A stretch of DNA of 64,000 nt from Silene conica (taxonomy: Eukaryota; Streptophyta; Magnoliopsida; Caryophyllales; Caryophyllaceae). The translations under genes and the position numbers were made by a program. The number at the start of each line of letters is the position of its first letter. Positions within the stretch are counted from its first letter, which is position 1. Under the pieces are notes generated by a model. The model saw only the letters and a list, made by a program, of their open reading frames with translations. It ran no database searches and was not told the DNA's origin. The stretch is from the NCBI GenBank assembly GCA_029255685.2, contig CM055311.2, positions 1,317,001 to 1,381,000 of the forward strand, read 5' to 3'. Positions 1 to 12,383 of this stretch are shown here, one piece after another.

Positions 1-1168
1 ATGCTAAATTTGTCAATTTTATGTAATATTTAAATACTATAGAGCATAATTTAAAAAACACTATAATTGCCATAATAATATTGCATTTTTTTAACAAAAT
101 ATTGTATCTATCTTTATTTTTTGTATTGTTGTCAATAAATTGTACTTAATTGACATTTAATTGATGGAGCAAAAATTATTTATTTATTTGTTAATTCTTA
201 TTATTATTATTTTGATAATATACTTTTATTTGATTTATTCATATCTTATAAAAAAATCAAAATGCAAATAATAATTGTCAAATTTAAGGAATGAGAAATA
301 ACGTAAATTGCGATTGCGTCTACCACTTTTTTCTTTTAATTAATTTATTTTTCTTCAACGGACCCTACCACTATTGCAAATAATATGTTGGTGTAGGATG
401 ACGTGGATGCATCAAATCGCTTAAAATGATTTTGTTTTAATATAGATAAGACGGTATAAATCAATTCTTGTTATCTTTTTTTTATCTCATCTTTTATAAT
501 CCCTCTTTTTCGTATTATATTTAAAAAAATATTACACATCTTAAATAAAAATGTAATGCTATGCTTCCACTATATTGGTCGAATACAAATTTTCATTTGT
601 GAAAGATATATTCGTTACAAGCTTGTGACGGATCAACTAATATCTATCTGGGTATATAAGATAAAATTAAAATACCTAAAGATTAGAGTAATAAATTATT
701 TTGTCTCATTCACCCACATAAATAATACTTGTGGCATGGTAAACTTACAAGGGATTACATTCGTAAAGGAGACTTGTTGATTGTCGAAATGGTCAGCTGT
801 AAATGCAGAGGAGGGGAGGCCATGTCGCATGTTTAGTGGACCCGTCTTCATTCTTGGCTAGTTTGTTTTTTTCCTGGTTTCACACTTTGCTTTATTAATC
901 CCATCTCTTGTGAAGATGTGCCCTGAAACATTTAGGCCAGGGTCCTCCTCCACCAGTACACCCAAATTTATTAAATCGCAATTTCCTTCTGTCCTTATTA
1001 TGGAGCTTGCTCCCCCACTTATCTGTCGGTAGGATTCTAAATAAATCAAATGCTCTTCCTATCTCGACCTAATTACTTTACTTTAAATTAAATTCCTTAC
1101 AATATATACTACATTTTATAGCATTTGTGACGGACTTATCTATCTCAAATTTACGACGGGTCAAGTAT
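1..1168. other. AT-rich intergenic DNA, no gene recognised
   Basis: Very AT-rich sequence. The short open frames at 556-780 and 858-1049 have no recognisable domain and look like chance frames. The words 'tgtgacggatc' near 625 and 'tgtgacggact' near 1125 recur elsewhere in the window, which suggests old dispersed repeat debris. I see no RNA gene or convincing promoter. Confidence 0.6.
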
Positions 1169-1176
1169 TATCCACC

Positions 1177-2006
1177 CAGGGCCGGCCCTAAGGGATGTTT
1201 GGATTGACATTTAACAAGGGCCCGAATTTAGCAAGGGCCCATTCTTGTGAAATTACAAATATGCTATTTGTTAAATAAAATGTGTTACATAAAAAAATCA
1301 ACATAAGGCATGTAATCTATTGGTTTTACACCTTACCGAATGTCAAAAGGTCTTGTGTTCTATTCCTCTATCCACCATTTTTTTATTTCTTTTTTTTGGA
1401 AATTATTATATTATTGATAGACCTATTTCCACCTTTTTTATATTTTTTCATTCCACCATTTTTTATTTCTTTTATTATTTTTTTTGGGAAATTATTATAT
1501 TGATAGGCCTATTTCCACCATTTTTATATTTTTTCGTTCCACCATTTTTAATTTCTTTTCTTTGAAAATTATTACATTAATAGGCCTTTTTCTACCATTT
1601 TTATAATTTTTTTGTTAACTCCAAACGTTGATAGGCTTATTCATTTAATTTTTTTACTTATACATTAGTGCGTCAGTTGAACTATAAAATATTTCCCGTG
1701 ATTTTGTGCGAATTGTGTTCATTGTTCATCGCAACATAATTTGCTCAAATTATACATTCAATGCACCCGTCTAACAAAGTTAATATCTAAACTTTGAAAG
1801 AGTTTTGATCATTCGCAATTTGTTGACGATAAAAAGTTTGAATTATAAGGTACCTTATCTAGTTCAAAAGTTTTTTTTGCGTCCGTTGTTTTGTTTATTT
1901 AATTGTATTTGATAATTACACATGAATTACTTGATTTTTTTTTAAAAAAATAGGGCCTCATTTTACGATTTTGCCTAGGGCCTCAAAACGTTCAGAACCG
2001 GCCCTG
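1177..2006. mobile_element. Non-autonomous hAT-like element
   Basis: The left end begins CAGGGCCGG and the right end finishes CCGGCCCTG, giving short terminal inverted repeats. Both sides are flanked by the same 8 bases, TATCCACC (1169-1176 and 2007-2014), a perfect 8-bp target-site duplication as expected of hAT elements. The 830-bp interior has no transposase frame. It contains poly-pyrimidine-rich tandem units and the 'agggcc' words usual near hAT termini. It is therefore a non-autonomous derivative. The perfect duplication suggests it is not very old. Confidence 0.85.
1370..1612. repeat. About 84-bp tandem repeat, three copies, inside the hAT element
   Basis: Three head-to-tail units each begin 'ccaccattttt', continue through a T-rich block and 'attattatattgatagg'-like text, and end in 'tatttccacc'. 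Copies are imperfect, with small T-run length differences. Open frames across this stretch (1282-1565) are by-products of the repeat. Confidence 0.7.
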
Positions 2007-2151
2007 TATCCACCTGGGTAGGGAAAGACAAGTTATTTGAAATTTTCTATGTTTTATCTTATATATACAGGTGGGAGAACTTGAGCCGTTATAAACTTGC
2101 GACGGACTAGAGAGCGGACTATCCATCGCAAGAGAGACTTACTGGTTTATA

Positions 2152-2412
2152 CTCCCTTCGTTCAAATTCACACTACATGTTTGTTTTTTTACGTTTGTCA
2201 ACGCACGTTTTACGTGGTAAATATCTTTATATACGTATTTGCAAAAATTATAAAAGTTATATATTTTCAATGTACTCGTAAAGACGAATCAAACAAGACT
2301 CTACATGAATAAATTTTCTCTTACGTATCAGGAGAAAATTGAGATTGAATGTTCACTTATAAATAGTGTACAAAATAAAAACATGCATTAATTGTAGATT
2401 TAAACGGAGGAA
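2152..2412. mobile_element. Stowaway/mariner-like MITE (degenerate)
   Basis: The left end reads CTCCCTTCGTTCAAATT after a TA. The right end reads AATTTAAACGGAGGAAT-like text, roughly its inverted complement (the CTCCCTCCGTT consensus of plant Stowaway elements). The interior is about 260 bp, AT-rich and without coding capacity. A clean TA duplication is not visible on the right, so the right boundary is approximate. Confidence 0.45.
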
Positions 2413-2809
2413 TCGAAATACCTTTCACCATATTACTTACTTGTAAATTTTAAATATCACTTCATTATTTGGTATTTTAGATCATTGTATTTGATTTGAG
2501 AAAGATAATTGATCACAAAACTAATGAAGACACTTGAATGATGTCTTTTTTTTTGCAGCAATTGAATAATCTCATATTGTGTGTATTTTAGTGAAAATAT
2601 TTTTTCACTCGAAGATGACGACATTTTCTCAAAATATCTTAATGAATGCTTATCGGAGGGATTAGGTCCGCATCGCGAGCTCTAACGGAAGAGCACTCAT
2701 ACCCGATCCCAAAATATATGTTATCCATCGGCATTACAACTTGGTCCGTATTTGCGTGTCACGTTATCTTTAACTTAATTTTCATCGTGGATATCTAGCA
2801 ATCAATATT
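2413..2809. other. Intergenic, nothing recognised
   Basis: AT-rich stretch between the MITE and the 5' end of the LINE. Near 2660-2710 there is a more GC-rich patch ('ggtccgcatcgcgagctc') that I cannot assign to any feature. Confidence 0.5.
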
Positions 2810-3098
2810 AGAATCTCCATTTTTTTTCTCTCTCTAAATGTCTAGAGAGAGCTTTTCCTCTCAATTAGAGAGCTTTCTTTTTCTCAACAAGTGTCTTTCC
2901 ATTTTTATGCATGCTTTATTGAAAACAAAAATTCTGCTTTAAACGTTTTAGTTTCCCCATATTTTAATCATTAGCTTCTTTGGTTTTCTATCCTTCCGTT
3001 GTCAGTTCTCTTTTTAAACCTTCTTCTTCTTCTTGTCTATAATCACTTTGTTCTTTCCTTTCAATCCTTTTCCTCTTTTCTTCCTTTTACTTTTACAG

Positions 3099-5777
3099 AT
3101 GGAAAATAATTTTAACTTTTACACTGAGGATGTCAATCCAATCTTAGAAAGTGGTTTAAATGATGTTAACTTTAGAGCTGAAGCTTTAAACAATCCGGGT
3201 GTTATCAGTGATTGGCGTTTTCCTAGAAGTGGTTGTATTGTTTCTCCAAGTCCTGCTGGTTTGGTTTCTTCAGTTGCTCTTTGGGAAAGATGTCTTTTGG
3301 GATATTTTGTGGATTATAGGCGCCTTAGGGCTTATAATGTCAATAGAATTATTGAGGATAATTGGGCAACGAGAGGGCATGTTCAGGTTTATCGTATGGG
3401 GGATGTTTATGTAATACATTTCGATGACATGCATGACCTTCAGGATGTTCTTGATCGTAATATTTTGGTCATAGATGGGGCTTTAATGGTGTTAAGGAAG
3501 TGGGAACCGTCTATGGTGCCAAGAACTGTTACTTTTCCTTCTGCAATGTTGTGGCTGAGGGTTTGTGGCCTTCCGTTTGAGCACCTTACCATGAATATGG
3601 CTAATAATGTGGCTAGAATGTTTGGTGATGGGGCTATTGTTGAGGAGTTTTTCTACATTCCGGATCATGATTATCTTAGGTTGAGGGTGCCAGTGAAGTT
3701 GGGGAGACCTCTTCTCTCTGGTTTTTTCCTTGCATGCGGTGTGGATAAACTCTTGTGGATCCAATTTAAATACGAAGAAGTTTTCAAATTTTGTACTCGT
3801 TGTGGTCGATTGGCCATAAATGCTCTCAATGTGTAGAACGTATTAGTGATATTGTTCACAGCATTAACTCTTCTCTGGAACTTATGATTGATAGGGGTTT
3901 TGCTGTGTTCCAAACACGGTATCATTTCACTATGTTTAACTTAAATCTTTGCGCTTTTCCTTCTACGACAAGATTTGTTACTTCTCGTGTGAGGCTGGGT
4001 GAGCATAGGGGGGACTTTGTGCCTTCTGATTATTTTACTGAAAGAGGAGTTTGCTATTACGGCTCTTCCGTTTCCCAGTCCAGTTATGTATGATAATGTT
4101 CAGGTGTTCAATGCTCAGATGCAACATGCAAGTGGAAATGGGATCTCTCATGGTCCTTCTGATCATGCTGGTGGAGGGGCATCTGGACATAATGATTTTA
4201 ATATGGAAGATATGGGTGTTAGTCAGAATCTTAATCATCAATCTCCTCATGGTGGGAATGAATTTAATAATGATCAGGTGTTGCATGCAAGTGGAAATGG
4301 GGACCCATAAGGTAGTTATTCTCATAATGTGAATGATTCTCTTGTGCATGGCATTAATATGAGGAATAATGAAGATCAAGGAAACCCTAGTTATAGGGTT
4401 CAAAGTAATGGCTTTGTTTTTCTGGGACAAAGTATTGATAATGATCAAATAATTCAAGATTCTCACATGCATGTTCAATCAAATGGAGATGCTTTGTTAC
4501 AAACAGCTTTAAATGATACTTCGGCAGTTGCTTTGGACCAGTTACAGGTTAATGGTCAGGATACTAATGGGTTGGGTGTTTCGTTGAGAGTTCCTTTTTC
4601 GTCTTGTCTTTCTTTGCAAGGTAATGATTTTCAAGGTAATATGGAGCATAGTTTTAATAATGAGACTAATCCTGCTGATGGTGTCTTTATGGTTGGCCCT
4701 AATCTTAATGATGATATGGTTGTTGTCCCAATCAATGATCATGTTCACTTGTTGGAGAATCATGATAATGGTTTTCCGGTTAATGTGGAGAATACTACTA
4801 ATGGTAATTTCTTGGAACCTCTGGCTGTTCCTTTTGTCGATGTACATTTGGGTGAGAATAGGAATGTTTTAGCTGGGAATGAAACTTTGGGTGGGATGAA
4901 TGAAGGTGGTTTAACTGATATAATCCCTCCTTTACATGTAACTAATGAACTTCCTAATGAGCAGCAATGGAGGGAAGGTGATCCATATAATACTTCTCAT
5001 GAACATGGGGAAAGAGAATATGACTTTAATGAAACAGCCTTTATTCTTAATTTTATTAGTGCAAGGGTTGAAGATAGAAGGGATGTTGTGGCAAGGGATA
5101 ATGATAATCGGGGTTATAACCAATTTATTGATGCTCCTGAAGATGTTCGTATTATGTTCCCTCCACCCTTGGAGGATCTTGGACAATTTGATGTCTCTCA
5201 TGGTCAAGCTCATAATGTTGATTCTCCTATGTCTTCTCTTGAGGGCGATTCTGATTCTGAGAAGTCCACTCCTGAGTGGCCATTTAGTTTTAGTTCAGAA
5301 GATAATTCTGGTTTCTCTTCTTCTTCTGTATCCTTATCAAATTTTCAGGATGCACAACAGGAACTTGAGCCTATTCCTTTTGAGCCTTCGGGTAATGATA
5401 TTATGGCTTTGAGGACTGGGAACTCAGGACGTGGAAAGGATTTAAGGATGTTGGCTACTGCTTTGGGGAAAAGTTCTGATCCCAGCTCTTCTCCTCTGAA
5501 AAGGAAGGCTTTCTCAGATCCGGGGGTGTATGGGAATAACCATGATATGTTGTATAATTTTGATGGGGAAGGGGCTAGTAACATGGGGCAGATGAAAAAG
5601 GTAAAGATGGATTCTAATGCTGCTGAATGTTCGAAGAATAGAACTGATGGTACTGGGTTTCATTTGAAGATCTCTGATGATGATATGATTTTGTCAAGCT
5701 CGGATTCTGGAAGAGGTGGACTTACTAATTCTGGTGTTGCGGGGGTTGGACCTTATCAACTTCCTTCTCCAAAATGA
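3099..5777 (+). pseudogene. LINE ORF1: DUF4283 plus CCHC knuckle nucleic-acid-binding protein, broken
   Basis: This is the ORF1 (gag-like) protein that coats LINE RNA. I chose the ATG at 3099 (MENNFNFY), after the T-rich leader, over the upstream ATG at 3033, whose extension is only hydrophobic T-run translation. About 3290-3780 encodes the DUF4283-like fold (GYFVDYRRLRAYNV, later LWLRVCGLPFEHL). A CX2CX4HX4C zinc knuckle follows at about 3795-3835. A one-base frameshift lies inside the knuckle: the first two cysteines are in one frame and the His and last Cys in another. Reading returns to the original frame near 4090 and meets an in-frame TAA at 4308-4310. The C-terminal half (to 5777) is Asn/Gly/Asp-rich and low complexity, usual for plant ORF1 tails. 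Its TGA overlaps the ORF2 ATG. Confidence 0.8.
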
Positions 5778-8700
5778 GATGCATTTCCTGGAATTGTAGG
5801 GGTTTAAATCAGTCGCTTGCCCCTACAATTTCAAAGTTGAAAGCGATGAACTATGCTAATAATATGTATGACTTTGTTTTTCTAGTTGAAACTAAGTGTC
5901 CTTGGGAGTCTGTTTCCCCTATCTTTTGTCATTTTGGTTTTTCTGAATCTATTGGTGTTAATGCTAGAGGTTCTAAGGATGGTTTATGGGTTGGATGGAA
6001 GGCCAACTGGAATGTCTTTTGTATGTACAAATGTAAAAATTTTATCCTTCTCAAGATTATGGAATGTGAAGGACGGTTATGGTACTTGTTTTGTGTTTAT
6101 GGGGCACCCAAGAGAAAAAAGAGGGAAAGGGTCTGGAAATATATTGAAACTTGGATTGGGAGTATTGATGCTAACTTCCTTATGCTTGGTGATTTCAACC
6201 AAGTTGAATTTAGGGATGATAAGTTAGGGGGTAATATGACTACTCCTTTTGGTGCACAAATGTTCTCTGAATGGAGAATTCGTAATTCGTTGGTTGAACT
6301 TGCTTTCAAAGGTCCTAAATTTACCTGGTGTAATAACAGGAAGGGTGTTAAAAGAATTTATGAGCGTATTGATAAGGGTTTTGTTTTTGCTGGATGGCAT
6401 AACTTATATCCGTATTCTGGTATTAAACACCTTCCTATTCAATGTTCTGACCATGCGCCAATTATTTTTGATACGGATCTATTGTCAAAAAGGAAATCAA
6501 AATCTTTTAAAATGGAGGCTTGGAGTTTTGATTATACTGACTGTTTTCATCTTCTAAAGAATGTGTGGGATGCTAGGGTTAGTGCTCAACCTGTTCGGGT
6601 CCTTAATATCAAATTGAAGTGTGCTAGTAAAGCTTTTCGAGAATGGACTTTTGAGAAAAGGAAGGAATGGAATGGAAAATGGAGTGAGTTTGATGATAAG
6701 TTAGAAACCGTTTTGGAAGGTATTTTTGAAGGAAAGGATCCAGAACATTATACTCAATGTCATGATAAGTATTTGGAATTCAATAGGGCTGCAACTCTTT
6801 TTTGGAAGCAAAGGGCAAAGAATAATTGGATAAAAAATGGTGATGCGAGTACCAAGTATTTTTTTAATTCCGTGAAAGGACGGCAAGCGAGAAATAATAT
6901 TGTTGGAATTAAAAAAATTGATCAAAGTTGGACGTTTGACAAGGAAGAAATTTATGACTGTTTTAATAGTCATTTTATGTCCATATTTGGAGGTGATAGA
7001 AATATGGTGTCTTTTGAGATTTTTCAATCTACTTTTGAGGGCATGTTTTATGGGATGCGACAAATTCTTAGTGAGGATCAAAAAAGGCCTTTTGTTGCGG
7101 GTTTTACTCGGAAGGACATTAGAAAGGCTGTATTCCAACTTGGGCCTCTGAAGTCTCCTGGTCCGGATGGGATTCCAGCTTTGTTCTATCAGAAATATTG
7201 GCATGTTATTAAGAAGGATGTTGAAGATGCGGTTCTGAGTATTTTAAATAATGATGCTTCTCCTGAAAGCTTTAATTGTACTTCTATTGTGTTAGTACCC
7301 AAAATTAGTAGTCCGGAGGGTGTTGATAATTTCCGACCAATTAGTTTGTGCAACGTCACTATGAAAATTATTACTAAGTGCATTTCGAATAAGATGAAGA
7401 AGGTTATGCCTTTGTTGGTTGGGGAATATCAAAATGGGTTTATTCCAGGTAGAAGTATTGGAGATAATATTTTGCTGTCACATGAATTGTTTCATCATAT
7501 TGCAAAAAGATCTTATGGGAAGTAGCCTCTGATGGCTATTAAGTTGGACATGAGTAAGGCATATGATCGCCTTGATTGGAACTTTATTAGGGCTACCCTT
7601 TATGCGATGGGGTTTCCGGATGGTTTTGTTACTCTTATTATGGGTTGTATTACCTCTGTGTCGTATGAGGTCCTGATTAATGGAGCACCAGAGAAAAGGT
7701 TTAAACCTAAAGCAGGGATTCCTCAAGGAGATCCACTTTCTCCTTACATCTTTGCTCTTTGTACTGAGATTTTGTCAAAAATTATCTTAAGTGCTCATGA
7801 GAATGGGGCTTTTTAAGGGTATTAAAATTGGTCGGAATATCCCTTCTATTTCTCATCTTCTTTTTGCGGATGATACAATCCTCTCCCTCAAAGCTGAAAA
7901 AAGAGGGTGCCTTAAACTCATGAATGTTGTTAGACTCTATTGTCTTGCTTCGGGGCAAAAGTTAAATGAGGATAAGACGAGTTATGTTTTTAGTCCGAAT
8001 TGTACCTGCAAGGTTTTTAGAGATTGTAGTAAAATTCTACATACAAAAAAGGCTAAAGGTATAGGTTTATATCTAGGTCTCCCTACTGACTTTGGTTCGT
8101 CAAAAAAAGATATTTTTGGTTATATAATTGACAGAGTCAGGAGAAGAATTCAGAACTGGAATAATGTTTTTCTATCTCAAGATGGACGTTTAACCCTTAT
8201 TAATTCTGTACTCTCTTCGCTTTCTTTATTCTCTCTATCGGTTTTTAAAATTCCGGTAAGTGTGAGTGAAAAAATCAATTCTTTGCTCTCACAGTTTTGG
8301 TGGAGTGGTACAAGTTTTAATGGCAACATTCACTGGTGTAGTAATCTTTTTCTTAGTTCTTCCAAGTCTTTTGGGGGCCTGGGTATTAGGGAGGTTGGAT
8401 GTTTAAATCAAAGTTTACTAGCAAAAGTCGCTTGGAACTTACTCAGGAAGCCTCTTTCTCTGGCTGGAAGAGTTCTGGGTACTAAGTATCAGTTGAATGC
8501 TGATAGTCTGGAATACTCCTTTGTTGCTAAGAAAGGTACCTCTTCTTGGGGAGAAAGGAGTATTAGATGGGGTTTTGAGTTGCTCAAAAATTCTATTGCT
8601 TGGCAGGTTGGTTTTCCTTCTTATAGGAATATTTGGCTTGACAGATGGGTTCATGGTACTTCTTTGAAGGATTTTCTTGGTTTGTCAATTTCAGAGATTT

Positions 8701-9518
8701 CTGGTAAACCTCTTTCTATGGTCTGTCAATTGCAAACTGAAAATGGTTGTTGGAACCAAACTTTGATTTCTAGTCTTTGTGGCGAAGCTATTTTACCTTT
8801 GGTTCTTTCTATTCCTTTGGATTTCGAACCTTCGGATGATACTTTTTTCTGGCCCTATTCGAAAAATGGATCCTTTTCAGTGAAGAGTGGGTATATGGTT
8901 GCTTTTAAGGATCTTTAGGATAGGAAGGCTACTAGTTCTGATAGGATGAGAATGTCTCCGGTGGTGGTTCTTTTTTGCAAAAAGGTGTTGTGGAGACTTG
9001 AAATTTCTGGCAAATGGAAGGTTTTTTTGTGGAAGCTACTTGCCAATTCTCTTCCTGTTGGGAGTGAAGCTCAAAAACGTGATTTGTCTTGGTCTTTTTC
9101 TTGTCCTCTTTGTGGGGATTTTCAATCATGCATTGAGACGCTTGATCATTTATTTCGTGATTGCCCCATTTCTATGAGGATTTGGGCTGCTTCTCCCTTG
9201 GGTATCAGATGTGAGATGGATGGGTTCCTGAATATTCAAGTTTGGATCGTCAATTGGTTAATTTTCTTGAAGAAGAATGGTAATTCTATGCAAGTGTATT
9301 TGTTCATCAGTACTATGTGGAATATTTGGAAGATTAGAAATAATTGTCTTTTCCGAAGACAATCTGGGTTTGATTTGGGCTCTTTAATGCCAAATATTTT
9401 TTCTGATGCTTCCTGTGTTTGGAAAGCTTTTAACCAGACATCGCTTTCTAGTTCTCGTATTATTTCTTCTGGTTTGGGATGTTCCTCTTCTAGCATAATT
9501 GTGAAAATGACAGTTTGA
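5774..9518 (+). pseudogene. LINE ORF2: endonuclease, reverse transcriptase and zf-RVT, broken
   Basis: ORF2 nicks target DNA and copies the LINE RNA in place. The start ATG at 5774 shares bases with the ORF1 stop (ATGA), which suggests termination-reinitiation. Endonuclease motifs are visible: WNCRG at the start, VETKC, LGDFNQ and QCSDHAP. The RT region has PGPDGIPALFYQKYW, FRPISLCNV, QNGFIPGRS, KLDMSKAYDRLDW, GIPQGDPLSPY and the active-site LLFADDT. The final part (about 8950-9200) has the zf-RVT pattern WKLLANSLPV...CPLCG...ETLDHLF..C. Damage: in-frame TAG at 7523-7525, a frameshift near 7805-7815 just before the active-site block, and in-frame TAG at 8916-8918. Catalytic residues themselves look intact. 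No RNase H domain. Confidence 0.85.
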
Positions 9519-10145
9519 CATCATTAGATTTTGAAAATTAGGGTTTCGTATTGTTGTCATCCTCGTGAAATTGTTGCAGTTGTTAATAACATGTTTTTCC
9601 TGTTTCAATACCTTAAATTAAGTTTAGCATTGTTTAATTGCGCAAAATTATAGTTTCATATCATAGATATGAATTTGTTTTGCAAAATTCTAGCATAATT
9701 GAGGTTTAGCATTGTTTTAAATGTGATAATTACAGTTTGACATCATTCAATTTTGAATAATTAGGGTTAAATTATGTATTGATATGTTGATGTTATTTCA
9801 ATATCCAGTGATATTGTTTGTAATATGTGGTGATATTGCTGTAATATTATTGAGTGTGTATATTAACAATGATTATATTGAATTATTTCATTCAAATCTA
9901 TGTTAATTTTTTTGTGATATTTATTTCAGTATCATGTGATGTTGTTTGTAGTATATCGTGATATTGATGTGATGTTGAGTAACCTTGTTATTGAGTGTGT
10001 GTATGTTTACACTAATTATATTGAATTATTCGTTCAAATATAGGTTAAACTTATTTGAGATATTGATTTCAGTATGCTATGATATTGTTTGTAGTATGTT
10101 GTGATATTGTTGTGATTAAATCTAGCTTAATCTTCATACATATTT
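9491..10145. repeat. AT-rich region with direct repeats
   Basis: A segment reading 'tctagcataattgtg...acagtttgacatcatt...attaggg' at 9491-9546 recurs at about 9690-9766. From about 9790 to 10120 there are two to three imperfect copies of a roughly 140-bp unit containing 'gtgatattgtttgtagtat' and 'attatattgaattattcgttc'. No coding region is recognised. This looks like the 5' flank or intron of the transposon-associated gene that follows. Confidence 0.55.
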
Positions 10146-12383
10146 CTAATAACATGTCAAATTGTTATTCAGAATCAAGTAAAATGGAATTAATAGTTTC
10201 AGAAATAATTAACAAAATAAGAGGCAAAAGGAAGCATCAAGAAACAACAAATGAAGAGCAATTAGACCAAAAAAGATCAAGGCTGGTAGAAAAAAGAAGA
10301 GCAAAAATAATGAATTGGTTATACATCAAGAATTGGTAGAACTGCCTAAGGTCAAGCAAAAAAAGGCAGAATTATATCAGACTAAGTGTAGGCCGTAAAA
10401 GGTGGTTGAATTGATTAACAACCTAACTGATGAGCAAAAGCAGGCTGTGAGGGATATTGGCTTTGGTGGTTTGTTGGAGCTGAAGCTAACAAAAATACCA
10501 CATGGTATTCTGCAAATGCTTTTTAAGTGTTTTAGCCCTAACAGTCACATGTTCAGAACGAAGAAGGTTGATCTTCTACTGACAAAATATGATGTGCATG
10601 ACATATTTCAACTGCCTAGAATGGGCATTATTGTGGACGTTTCAAAAATGGGAAACAATGCTTCTGTGGAGGACATTATGTTGAAAAATGCATGGAGGGA
10701 GAAATTTGGTGTGACAAATACGTCAGCTCCTATTAATGTGAAAGTTTTTCATGAAAGATGGCTAGAGTGTAATGATGATGGCGATGAATTTAAAAGAATG
10801 TTCGTACTGTACAACATGTCCATTTTCCTAGCACCAACTTCTCATAAAACACTCGATCTGAAACTTGTCAAGACTGTTGAGAATGTGGAACGGATAGCAT
10901 AATTTGATTGGTGTGAATATGTATTCCGAGAAATGGTCACAAGTATCAAAAGTTGCAAAGAAGGTGGAAAAAACAACTGTCAACGGATGCGTATTGGTTC
11001 TTATGCTAACATATTTACATTGATTTGATTTTAAGGGGAACCCTTGCCCACACACCTTACCCTTGATCACGCATTGGGATGATAAAGTACTTGCAAAAAG
11101 TGTGGATGATGAGAAAGTTTTTAGGTATTTGGGGAGTGCTCCTGTATCAAAGATTGCGTACCCAATCTGCCAACAACAACAAAGTCCGAATCTTGCACAT
11201 TATTTTTATTTAGACTATAATTATTTTTTACAAACATTCTCAATAACATATACTTTTCAGAAGAAGGCTGACGCTTACGCAAAACTCGGATGAAGATGCA
11301 GTTCAAATGAAAACAAAACAACGGTACATAATGATGAAGTTGCCTAGGGGTGTGAAACTGATGAACAGATTAGAGCAAAAGCAATGGATGTAAGCACTAA
11401 TAACTAGTTATCTTTACAATGACACTTACAAAAATACATGTTGTGATATTGTTGTGATATTGAGTAACCTTTTGTGATATTCTTAATGCAATCATGTGAT
11501 ATTGTTTTTACAACGTTGTGATATTGTTGTGATATTGAGTAAACCTTTTTGTGATATTCTTGATGCAATCATGTGTTATTGTTTTCACAATGTTGTGATA
11601 TTGAGTAACCTTTTTGTGATATTCTTAATGTAATCATGTGATATTGTTTTCACAATGTTGTGATGCTATGTGTATAAAGAATTTAAAAACAAGGTTAATT
11701 TTATTTATGATATTGTTTTCAGTATGCATGTAGTGATACCGTTGTTAGTATATTGTGATGTTGTTGTGATGATATTGAGTAATATATTTATTGTAAATGT
11801 TTTAACAAATTTATTGTTTCATTTGACAACCATCACATGAAGTTTATCTACGTATGCAAAGGGACAATGAATTGTTCATTGCAAGATGCGTTTACAACAT
11901 GAGAAAGCTTGTGAGAATGAGACAAGCATTCGAAATGGATAAACCAAGTACATCAAGACAACTTAGTGAAATGGAAGCTGCAAATCAAGATAAAAATCCT
12001 ACAGAAGACAGTGCAAAAAAAATAAAATTGCTGGATACGATGGTGCTGCAGAAGAAACCGTCGAAACTCAAACACTCACTTTCATGAAGGATGTTCAATA
12101 TCACTACTTCACCGGCATGTTGGCTACCAGAGCTTATGAATTTCAGAAAGCAAAAAAAGGTCTATCGTCATTTGATATATGGACAGAATTGTTGAAAGTT
12201 CAATACAAAGAATTACACGAGAGATATGGCGGCTGTACTGATAAAGACCTTATGGAAAGTGATGATGAGTCGGCCTGCGATACAGAAAAGCAAAATGAGG
12301 AAGGGAATGTTACAAACCTGAACATTGATGATGATAGGCAAGATAATGATTTTGACTCAAGCTTAGCTCGAGAAGTGTTTTAA
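10146..12383 (+). pseudogene. Remnant of a plant transposon-associated gene (Ulp1/mobile-domain type)
   Basis: Pieces on the same strand: 10154-10339 encodes a basic segment with KRKHQ and KKRR-like text; 10402-10902 encodes LTDEQKQAVRDIGFGGLLEL...LPRMG...LYNMSIFLAPTS; about 10900-11110 continues it with frame changes (WCEYVFREMVTSIKSCK..., then HWDDKVLAKSV); 11854-12383 encodes an acidic helical tail. The 'EEQK.AVR.IGFGSLLDLK...LP' opening is, as I recall, typical of large plant families found next to Ulp1-like proteases or plant mobile domains, usually carried by MULE-type transposons. I see no cysteine-protease catalytic triad. Several frame breaks and repeat-filled gaps make it a non-functional relic. 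Function is not claimed. Confidence 0.5.
11440..11670. repeat. About 77-bp minisatellite, three copies
   Basis: Three successive units contain 'ttgtgatattgagtaacct', 'tttgtgatattcttaatg' and 'aatcatgtgatattgtttt', ending 'acaa(c/t)g'. The third unit is shorter at its start. It shares the 'gtgatattg' word with the repeats at 9790-10120, so both arose from one repeat family. It sits between the coding pieces of the preceding relic. Confidence 0.7.

Larger units (their letters stand above)
2810..9518 (+). mobile_element. Plant L1-type LINE, full-length-like but inactivated
   Basis: The element has the plant L1 order: a pyrimidine-rich 5' leader with 'ctctctctaaatg...agagagagc' text (about 2815-3030), ORF1 with a DUF4283-like RNA-binding domain and CCHC knuckle, then ORF2 with AP-endonuclease, reverse transcriptase and a zf-RVT zinc-binding domain. 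No RNase H domain and no poly(A) tail follow. From about 9491 the sequence matches a second copy at about 9690, so the LINE is probably 3'-truncated or joined there to older repeat DNA. No target duplication was found. ORF1 carries a frameshift and a stop; ORF2 carries two stops and a frameshift, so it cannot move by itself. Confidence 0.85.
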
